This document shows, piece by piece, positions 46,801 to 58,200 of a DNA stretch of 64,000 nucleotides. The position numbers and the translations under genes are program-made. Source of the DNA: Pterois miles (Eukaryota > Chordata > Actinopteri > Perciformes > Scorpaenidae); assembly GCA_947000775.1 (NCBI GenBank), contig CAMQGK010000242.1:501001-565000 (forward strand), read 5' to 3'. The notes below the pieces were generated by a model. It worked only from the letters and a program-made list of their open reading frames with translations, had not been told where the DNA came from and searched no databases. Positions within the stretch are counted from its first letter, which is position 1, and each line of letters begins with the position of its first letter.

Positions 46801-48995
46801 CTGTTCAGTAAATAGGAGTATTAGTCAAAGGTAAATACTAACGTTATCATGATGTGTTCAAATATCATCTTGTTAAATGCACTGTTTGGCTAGAAACATA
46901 AAAACATCCAGTTTGAAGATGTTTTCACATCAATATAAAATAAATAATAGAGGGAATTATGACCTGTTTAAGTTCAGGACAAAAACCAGTATGGAGAACG
47001 AACAAAACACTTTTGGGTGCACCTAAATGAAAAAGTTAGTCGCACCAGTGCAGCAACATAAAAAGTTAGTGTGGAGCTCTGCTAACCAATTTTTACCATT
47101 AACCAACACGACTAGGGCGTCGCATGCAGCGGTGTGTTACTGTAGGAGCCACGGCGCTGCGTTTACTGTCCCCACTTCACCGTCCAGGAGCGGTAGCGGC
47201 CGCGGCGCTGCGTTCACTGTCCCCAGTTCACCGTCCAGGAGTGGTAGCGGCCGCGGCGCTGCGTTCACTGTCCCCACTTCACCGTCCAGGAGTGGTAGCG
47301 GCCGCGGCGCTGCGTTTACTGTCCCCACTTCACCGTCCAGGAGCACTAGCGGCCGCGGCGCTGCGTTCACTGTCCCCACTTCACCGTCCAGGAGCGGTAG
47401 CGGCCGCGGCGCTGCGTTCACTGTCCCCAGTTCACCGTCCAGGAGCGGTAGCGGCCGCAGCGCTGCGTTTACTGTCCCCACTTCACCGTCCAGGAGCGAT
47501 AGCGGCCGCGGCGCTGCGTTCACTGTCCCCAGTTCACCATCCAGGAGCAGTAGCGGCCGCGGCTCTGCGTTCACTGTTCCCAGTTCACCGTCCAGGAGCG
47601 CTAGCGGCCGCGGCGCTGCGTTCACTGTCCCCACTTCACCGTCCAGGAGCGATAGCGGCCGCGGCGCTGCGTTCACTGTCCCCAGTTCACCATCCAGGAG
47701 CGGTAGCGGCCGCGGCGCTGCGTTCACTGTTCCCAGTTCACCGTCCAGGAGCGCTAGCAGCCGCGGCGCTGCGTTCACTGTCCCCAGTTCACCGTCCAGG
47801 AGCGCAAGCGGCCGCGGCGCTGCGTTCACTGTCCCCAGTTCACCATCCAGGAGCGCAAGCGGCCGCGGCGCTGCGTTCACTGTCACCAGTTCACCGTCCA
47901 GGTTAGCGGCCGTGGCACTGCGTTCGTTGTCCCCAGTTCACCGTCCAGGTTAGCGGCCGCGGCGCTGCGTTCACTGTCCCCAGTTCACCGTCCAGGTTAG
48001 CGGCCGCGGCGCTGCGTTCACTGTCCCCAGTTCACTGTCCAGGTTAGCGGCCGCGGCGCTGCGTGTCGTGTGGCGGACATGCAGCCCCCTCCTCCCTGCA
48101 CTAGCTCTCCTTGTCCTTGCTCCTCCTCTCTGTGTTGCAGGAAGGAAGGTGGTTAGTGCGATGAGCCTCACCTGGGCCAGGTGAGCTCTCCCCTTTAAAC
48201 AGCTGTCTCAGCCTGCAGCCTGTCTTTCTCTGAAGACACTCGGCATTCTGACACCGACTTGTGGCTCTGTTTAGTTCTTCCCGCCACACACATTCACACC
48301 CTGATTTACTGATTTACACATGTTGAAGTTCACCTTGGTGAGGCAGGCTGAGACAGTTACCAGCTGTGTGTCTGCCCGGAGTAACGATAGTGATTGTCCA
48401 AGTGAATGTAGCTGCAGCAGACAGTGTGTTAATAATAAATCCTTAATAATTCTTTAAACTGTTTAACTGACAGTTAAAATACTTAATGTTGGCTAACAGT
48501 TAAACAGTTAATTATTAACATCCCTAATCTGTGTCTGGTGGAATCGGAGCTTCGACAGGTTGGACTAAAATATTATTGTTTCTATAATTTATTTTTTAAA
48601 AATGGTATTTTTAAATTTTATTTCCCCCTTTAGTAATGAACTGTTAAAATACCACACAATCTGCAGTCCTGGTATCTGCGTATTCCAGCCAACCATAGCA
48701 TTTTCTCTATGGTTGAATATTATACATTTTAATACCCTTGCAAGTAATACTGTCATTTCTGGTCTTAACAGACCCATCACAGTTTTTGATGACCTTTCTT
48801 TTAGGTCATTGATCAAGACAGATTTCAGATTGGACACTAAATGTTAAATCAGGCAGGTTTCCATGAACATCCATATATTATATATCATCATGTGAGGTAT
48901 GTTTGTTTTTACTGTAATGGAAGCCGTGGATATGAGCACCGTACACACAGGAGACTACCCACAAGCACTACCATCACAACACACTGTAATTAGAC

Positions 48996-49085
<90 letters not shown>

Positions 49086-49167
49086 GGGGGGATGAGTGTA
49101 AATTATAAATGTCTGTTTGGCCATTTTCTTTCCACAAAAACAGGAAAGCTGGTCAGCATGGATTCAA

Positions 49168-49209
<42 letters not shown>

Positions 49210-52200
49210 CTGAGTTGGACAACACCTTCATCACACATAGCTTCGCTGCTCTCAGCTTTAATGCTTTACACAGCCGACCTTTTGGTATTTCCTCTCTATG
49301 TGAGGTGTGGAATAAAACACAGGGAACTGGCTGCTTCATGAGTGGATGTAAAATTGCTGCCCTGAGTAGCGGTTGGTGTGCTGCCGTGGATATATTCATC
49401 TTAAAAGGAATGGACAAGAGGAATGTGAAATCCACATTTTCCAGGCAGCTCACAGCATATTATGGTTTCATCTCTTTAAGCTTAATCTTTTCTGCAGGAT
49501 CCACTGAGTCAAATAAAAGAGTTTTTAAAGAAATACTCCTCTAAACCTCTAAAATGATGATTTGTGTACTGGGTACTCACCCCATGCTACCTTGAGTTCT
49601 TGAAGAAAATGTAGTTTTTCTCTCACGCCTCCACGGTGAATGAAGAATCCAAAAACAGAGAAAAGTCTTGATAAATTGAAGTAAATGGCATTTAACAACA
49701 GTAAAACTATATTAAAACATGTTTACATACTCTCACACTATTCGCTCACTAATACTGCCAGCCGGGGGGGGGGGGGGGGGGGGGGGGGGGAGTACAACAA
49801 CGATTACTACTTACTTCAACTACCATCTCATACCCTCCACTGGTCCGCCCAAGGGGTGTGTACCACACAGAGTGTGGTGGTAGTGGTGGGGTGGTAGTGG
49901 TGGTAGTGGTGGTGGGGTGGTAGTGGTGGTGGTGGGGTGGTAGTGGTGGTAGTGGTGGTGGTAGGGTGGTAGTGGTGGTGGTGGGGTGGTAGTGGTGGTG
50001 GTCTGAAGGTCTGCAGTTGGATCTCCAGCTGTATGGCAGCCTCTGCCATCAGAGTGTGAATGTGTGTGAATGGATGAATGCTGACATGAGTGTGAAGCTC
50101 TAGACAGAGTAGCTGTTACTGCTCCTACCATGGAGTCAGAAGTAACCGTCAGTTATCCTTTCATTCAGAGCTGGGAGGTGAAGACTGCTGTCCTTCAGAC
50201 ACGCAGTCCTGATGACCAGAACGCTGCAGCTTTTCTTTCTTTTTGATAATTTAATGCAAGTCCTGGCATAGGGAACTGATTTAAAATGCCCATCGCTAGT
50301 GCACAGTGGGCAACGCTGGAGGCAGCCTGTGGGCCACCAGTCAGAAGTTAGAAGGTGAAAATGGTTCTAGTGTGAATTACCAGGTCCTCATCCTAACCCT
50401 AGCCCTGGAGCAGTTAGCAGCAGCAGCTAGCAGTTAGACAGGCTGGTAGGTCAGGATGGGTCTGCTGCTGTTCTCTGATTACAGGCTGGTAGAACTGAGA
50501 ACTGAGAACCGGAGAACCTCCACACCAACCACTGACTGAGGAACTCCCCTACACGCTCACTGCTATTCACTGCAGTTCAAAGTGGCTTATTGGCAGGAAA
50601 GTTCATGTTGCAAAAGCATCAGCATACAAAATACAAGAATATGAAGTTAATATTGAATATTAACACATTCCAAGGGTTATATGTTAATGATATAGTACAT
50701 ACACATACATGTTGATTAGCTAGATATGGAGGCGTAGTCGGGGGAGGAGGGTTTGCAGATGACGCGGTCCTGTTGGCGTCATCAGTCTGGTACCTCCAGC
50801 ACTCCCTGAATCGGCTGGGATGAGGGTCAGCACCTCTAGTCCGGATAGGGAATGGGTCTTTACCCCAAGTGAAGGAATTCAGGTACCTCGGGGGCTAGTT
50901 CACGAGTGAGGGGACAATGGAACGTGAGATTGGCCGGAGAATCGGACCAGCAAGGTGGTATTACAGTCACTTTACCACTCCGGTGTGATGAAAAGAGAGC
51001 TGAGCCGGAAGCAAAGCTCTGGATCTACCAGTCAGTCTTCGTTCCTGCTCTCACCTCTGGTCCTGAGGGCTGGGTCAGGACGTAAAGAACTAGATCGGGG
51101 GTACCAGCGGCCGAAATGGGTTTTCAGGAGGGTGGCTGGTGTCTCCCTTAGAGATAGGGGGAGAAGCTCAGTCATCTGTGGGGGACTCCCTGGTAGTAGT
51201 CTTCTACTGAGTCCAGCTGTTGTTCAGGAGCAGACAGTCGACGTGGGTCATCACCTGTCGGACCAGCACTCTGATCCGACTGAGCAGCACCTTTGTTTAT
51301 GGACACATTAAATGAAGTTGGACTTAAAGCCCTGACGAACACCTCGTCTCTGGGGAGAGGCCACTGTGGCTGTCGAGCATCTAAATACATTCTAAACAAA
51401 GTCTTTTGATTTTTGTTCCTGATACCAGAATGTAGAAGTTTACAATACGAGACCTCTGTGCCACAGGCTGCACAGTGGTGCAGTGGATAGCACAGGGTCA
51501 CAGGTTTGAATCCGGCTTGGGCTCCTTCTGTGTGGAGTTTACATGTTCTTTCCATGTTAGTGTGGTTTACTCCAGGTACCCCGGTTTCCTCCCACAGTCC
51601 AAAGACATGCAGGTTAACTGATGACTCTAAATGTCCTGTAGTGTGAATGGTTGTCTATCTCTATGTGTCCTGTGATGGACTGGAGACCTGTCCAGGTGAA
51701 CCCGCCTTCACCCAATGCCAGCTGGGATCGGCTCCAGCCCCCCTACAACCTCTAATGGGATAAACAGTTGCAGATGGATGGATGGATGGATGGATGGATG
51801 GATGGATGGATGAACCTTTGTGCCAAATAGAGTTCAACCCAAAAACACACTGTGTATCCACTATCAGGGTCATAAAGGACAGAGGGTGTCATGTACCATA
51901 CAGATCTGAAGCCTCCTGAGGCCCGTTTGTGATGTGAATATATAATATATAATCTAATTTGTCTCTGTCGGTGTTGACAAGCCACATGAGACAGGCAGCA
52001 GTTCTGCAAGGCAGCTGTCGCACTCTGATCCTGGATCTGTTTTCCTGTTCAGATACTGGACAGTTATTTGTTGTTCCTGTGTGTGTGTGTGTGTGTGTGT
52101 GTTAGTTTCATTAAAGGGAGATTTGGCTATATCCTATTAATAGTTAACTAACTGTCAACACACACATACAGTGATAACACGTCTCTTGCTGAATGTAGAG

Positions 52201-55200
52201 TCGACATCTTCCAGTTTAAGGTTCAGGATCAGTCCTGATGTCTGGATTCACATAAACACATCAGTGATCAAATTAAAATGCCTGTGCAGTGAAAAAGCTC
52301 AAGTACCAACTCAGACAGTTATAGCTATAAAACGTGATGCTGTGTGTCGTCGAGGCGAAAAACTGAATGGTGATATCAGGGCATAATAGGTCCATGTAGT
52401 TATAATTAGTTATAATCTGGTTATACTAGCACTGATCTGCATTCTCATTGTTGTCAGTTTGACCAGACGAGGGCGTTCTGAGGTCAGACCAGTCGGTGAA
52501 GCGGGTCAACAAGGTTAACACAGTCTGTGCTGGTTTGGCTTGTCGCAGATTGCTTGATTGCAGTCAGGCAATAACCCTAACCCTCACCCTGACCCTAACC
52601 CAACCCTAACCTAACCCTAACCCTAACCCAACCCCTTACCCTAACCTAACCTAACCTAACCCAACCCTAACCCAACCCTAACCCTACCACCCTAACCTAA
52701 CCCTAACCCAACCCCTACCCCAACCCTAACCCTAACCCTAACCCTAACCCAACCCTCACCCTAACCTAACCCAACCCTAACCCAACCCAACCCTAACCCT
52801 CACCCTGACCCTAACCCTAACCCAACCCTAACCCAACCCTAACCCTAACCTAACCCTAACCCTAACCCAAACCCAACCCTAACCTAACCCAACCCTAACC
52901 TAACCCAACCCTAACCTAACCCTAACCCAACCCTAACCCTAACCCAACCCTAACCCTAACCCCACCCTCACCCTAACCTAACCCTCACCCTGACCCTAAC
53001 CCTAACCCAACCCTAACCCTAACCCAACCCTAACCCAACCCTAACCCTAACCCTAACCTAACCCTAACCCTAACCCAACCCTAACCCAACCCTAACCCAA
53101 CCCTAACCCTAACCTTACCCTAACCCTCACCCTGACCCTAACCCAACCCTAACCCTAACCTAAACCTAACCCTAACCCTAACCCAACCCTCACCCTGACC
53201 CTAACCCAACCCTAACCCTAACCCTAACCCAACCCTAACCGTAACCCAACCCTAACCCAACCCTAACGCACCCCTAACCGTAACCCCTAACCACCGGGGG
53301 CGGCAGTAGCTCAGTCTGTAGGGAGTTGGCTTGGGAACCGGAGGGTCACCGGTTCAAGTCCCGACATGGACCCAGAACTGAGTGTGAACTGGTAGCTAGT
53401 TTACCTCTTGGGCACTGCCGAGGTGCCCCTAAGCAAGGCACCAAACCCCCAACTGCTCAGGGCGCTTGTCAGGGGCAGCCCCCTCACTCTGACACCTCTC
53501 CATTGTTGCATGTATATGGGTCCTGTATGTGCATGTGTGTGTTAACAACAGAGTGTAAATTGAATTTCCCCTAGTGGGACTAATAAAGGTTGATCTTCTT
53601 CTTCTTCTTCTAACCCTAACCCAACCCTAACCCTAACCCTGGAGGCAGGTAAAATTAGCCCCTCCCCCATCTTTCAGATCACTTGTATGGCAGCAGTTTG
53701 GATTCCCTGTTGAAACACAAAATAGGAAACTGAAGATGCATCTGAGATTCATACTGGACAGAAACCTTTTCGTTCAGTGTGGAAAATGGTTGGGTCAGAA
53801 AGTAGAGCTGAAGTGACCCATTCTGTCAGGAGATGATTAAACTCTAAACCCTATTACTAGTTATAGTACTAGTAATAGTAATAGTACTATTAACACAGTA
53901 CAGCTTCATAAAACATGGAGCTACGGGGAAAACAGAGGTGTTGTTTTGAATAAAGGCTACTTGTTCAGTCACATTTTCATCATTCAAGTTTTGTGAACTG
54001 TTGTGTGTTATTGTTATAATATCGTATCGTATGTTGAGCTGAGTGAATCGTCACACCTCTAATGTGAACTGATAGTGTCTTGGTATATGTGGTTGTGATT
54101 TAATTAAACCACCGCTAGCTTCATTCTGTCAAATGCTGTCAGACTGATCATGGATACTTTTCTTTTTGCTTTTAAGCAGTATAATATTCTATGTACTTGT
54201 ATAAACTGTACACTGTGTAAGGGCTCCTACCACCCGTGGACCCGTGGACCCGTGGACGTGATATTCACTGTATGTCAGTTGGGTTGTTGGTTGCTGGTCC
54301 ATTCCTACCGTCTGGATGTGGAGTCCCACAGTATCTTACATGGTGTGAGGTTGTCTAGGTCCAGGTTACTCCACTGAGTGAACGTGGCCTGTAGTTTTCA
54401 CCTAGATATGACATCTCCTTGAACGGATAGCTGAGATGGTGAGTGGTCCTAGTTCTGTTATGGGGGCCTGAGCTGAGCTCTCTTTGAACCCGATCACCCC
54501 GTCTAGCAGCTGTAATTTCACCCCTGTTCAGTCCAGCTTTAAATTTACACCAGTGAGCTTATGGCACATTAGGTTGGTGGAAGGACACACCAACTGTGAA
54601 GCTGGCTGGACTGATCTGCCTTCTATTCAAGCCATACAAGTGGATAACGCCTGAGGTCTTCAAACAGTTATAAAGTAGAAAAGTGCCTTAAAGCTGCAGT
54701 AGGCAGGATGTTTTTGGCATCAGTGGGCAAAGTTTCCATAATAACCTTTCAGTATATATTAATTCAGATGTTTTGACAGAAAACTAGACTTTTGCTCCTC
54801 CTCACTGATTTGTTTTCAGGATTTAATAAATCTAACCAATGATGGGAGACTTTGACCAATCACAGGCCATTTCAGAGAGAGAGAGCGTTCCTATTGGCTG
54901 TTCATTCAAAGGTGGCTGCTGTCAATCACTCACAAACTCAGTGCAGTCAAACTAGGCAGCGCTGATCAGATATGAATCAATATTCTGTTACTGTAATGAC
55001 TATTTCTCTCTCGTTACTGTTCAGCTGTAAAATGAGACAGTTTGCTCCGACTGGAAGATGAAATATTGATTGATAGTTGATCAGCACTGCCTAGTTTGAC
55101 TGACCAGAATTCAGAGTGATTGACAGCTGATCAGCTCTGACTGGTTGTTTTCCTCTGGTCTGTGAAATCTTCCAGATGTCATCCAGATTACTTGTGTCAT

Positions 55201-58200
55201 GCAGGATATAGTGACCGTTTTATAGAAAAAACTTTTTAAGTCATATTTGCTCCATTTCTACCACTGCTGCTTTAATCTGCGTAGATCTACTTCCTCTTCT
55301 TTTAAAATCAGGAAATCAAAAGTGCATTGAGATTTATGGAGCACCATGTCAGCTCAGGACATTGAGGCCAGCACTTCCTGGTTTGCACACTGTGAACAGC
55401 TGTTATAAAGATAAGATAAGATAAGATATTCCTTTATTTGTCCCACAGTGGAGAAATTTACTGAAATAAAGACAGAAATAAAGGAGCATTTAGTAGAAAA
55501 TGAGCTCAGCAGAGTGACTGAGCTGAGAGGAAGAGAAACCGGAGCAGAGATCGGAGCGCTGGAATGAAGCGTTGCAACATTTCCGACCACAGCCTGCCAG
55601 TACAGAGAGATCGAACCATCACAGCTGTGCATCAGATGCTGAATATTAGACATGCAGAGGAATCGTAGCTGGACAGGGTGCTGCAGAGAGATAGGCGCTG
55701 TGGCTACAGAACAGTGTTATCACGGTGGGCTACAGACAACATTTGGGGTGTGTTTGATGATTAACTGGCAGCAGGGTGGAGCTCCTCAACTCCCAGCTGC
55801 TTCTGCATCAGGGAACCGATACTGTAGTTGTACACAATAACAGGCTGTGTCTTTACTGTCAGTGTGTAGGATCGGGTTCAGGGCTGATCCAGGATTTTTG
55901 GATGGCTCGGTATAAATGATATAAACCTGATCCCATACCTGTACCAGTCCCTTCTTTGGGCTGCCAGGTCTGTTAAAATGTTTTCAATCAATGAAGAGGC
56001 CAATAAATATCTAAAGCCAACAATGAATGAAAGCAGTTTGTATTCAGGTGTGATGTGAGTAGAGCTGCTCTAGGGACACATTCTCACTCCCAGCTCATCA
56101 AATAGGGTTAAGTTGGGGTCAGTAGCCACGTTGACAGGCGCCAGATTCCTCCAATCCCATCTGAACCTGGCTGATCACTAATTCCAGATCCACTCTTCAC
56201 ATGGACCCTAAATAAAATGATCCAATCAGGACATGCGTATACCTGCACCGAGCGTTTAATCAGAATAAATCCTTTGGGCAGAGTCGTCTAATATATATAT
56301 CAGCCGATCACAGCCGGATATTAGCCGATCACAGCCGGATATCAGCCGATCACAGCCGGATATCAGCCGATCACAGCCTGATATTAGCCGATCACAGCCG
56401 GATATTAGCCGATCACAGCCGGATATCAGCCGATGACAGCCGGATATCAGCCGATCACAGCCGGATATCAGCCGATATCAGCCGATCACAGCCGGATATC
56501 AGCCGATCACAGCCGGATATCAGCCGATCACAGCCGGATATCAGCCGATATCAGCCGATCACAGCCTGATATTAGCCGATCACAGCTGGATATCAGCCGA
56601 TCACAGCCTGATATCATCCGTTCACAGCCAGATATCAGCTGATCACAGCCAGATATCAGCCGATCACAGCCGCATATCAGCCGATCACAGCCGGATATCA
56701 GCCAATCACAGCCGGATATCAGCCGATCACAGCCGGATATCAGCCGTTCACAGCCGGATATCAGCCGATCACAGCCGGATATCAGCCGATCACAGTCGGA
56801 TATCATCCGTTCCAGTTGATATCAGCCGATCACAGCCTGATATCAGCCGTCCACAGCAGGATATCGCCTCACAGTTGGATATCAGCCGATCACAGCCTGA
56901 TATCAGCCGTCCACAGCAGGATATCAGCCGTTCACAGCCAGATATCAGCCGATCACAGCCGCATATCAGCCGATCGTAGCCGGATATCAGCTGATATCAG
57001 CCGATCACAGCCGGATATCAGCCGATATCAGCCGATCACAGCCAGATATCAGCCGTTCACAGCCGTTCTCAGCCGGATATCAGCTGATCACAGCCGGATA
57101 TCAGCCGATCACAGCCGGATATCAGCCGTTCACAGCCGTTCTCAGCCGGATATCAGCCGTTCTCAGCCGGATATCAGCCAATCACAGCCGGATATCAGCC
57201 GATCACAGCCGGATATCAGCCGATCACAGTCGGAAATCATCCGTTCACAGTTGGATATCAGCCGATCACAGCCAGATATCAGCCGATCACAGCCGCATAT
57301 CAGCCGATCACAGCCGGATATCAGCCGTCCACAGCAGGATATCAGCCAATCACAGCCGGATATCAGCCGATCACAGCCGGATATCAGCCGATCACAGACG
57401 GATATCAGCCGATCACAGACGGATATCATCCGTTCACAGTCGGATATCAGCCGATCACAGCCTGATATCAGCCGATCACAGCCGGATATCAGCCGATCAC
57501 AGCCAGACAGACAACAGAGTCCTGTTTACTGCCACCATGCCTTTATATTAGTTATTGATTATTAGCATCTGTAGTTATTGATATTCTGACACTAGTAATT
57601 ATTTATTAGGCTGAATGTTTGAGGGAAAACTGAAATGATGAAAGTCATATCAGACTTTTCGCTCAGGAATTATCAGCCTCACATGACTGAATGGAAATGA
57701 TGATAAATGATGTAAAAGGTGTAAAAGACAAACCCACCTTCTCTCTTTGACTTTAATAGTGTCCTTAATGACAGTTTATGGGGAAATAACAGATCACCAA
57801 AAGATAAATCTTTCTAATAACTGAAGAAGTTGATCGGTGCTGTTTGTTGTCAGGTCTTCAGCGTTCGGTGTGTGAAGCAGAAATACTGCAGGTCCTTCTG
57901 CTGCTGAAACACTTCACCATCAACATGCTCTGTTTCTTATTCAGACACTTAACACAGATTTCAACTAGATGGTGAATCATAAGATAAACTATGAAACTGT
58001 CCATCTGTGATCTGTCTGCACTCAGGTATAAAACTCTAGTGACGTTGACGTGTATCAGATCATCATGGCATTACAGGCTCAGCAGCCCAGACATCCAGGG
58101 AGCTGGCAGAAGAAGTGTGATGTTTAGTTTGAGTTCATGTAGCAGGTTAGAAATGCTGTTAGATTGGTGGCGCTAACATAGGAGGGAGAACTCAGCCGTC

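Noticed and set aside
47027..47953. 308-codon frame repeating GRGAAFTVPTSPSRSGS, resembling a Ser/Pro-rich repeat protein
   Set aside because: The 51-bp unit keeps several frames open on both strands; it lies in piezo1 intron 1 without splice sites linking it to an exon.
53294..53370. Functional tRNA gene
   Set aside because: Boxes A and B are present but the sequence continues as a SINE body with a LINE-type tail; the cloverleaf is degenerate.
56816..57565. 249-codon frame of SRSQPDI repeats resembling an SR protein
   Set aside because: A 21-bp satellite open on both strands; no flanking exon structure.
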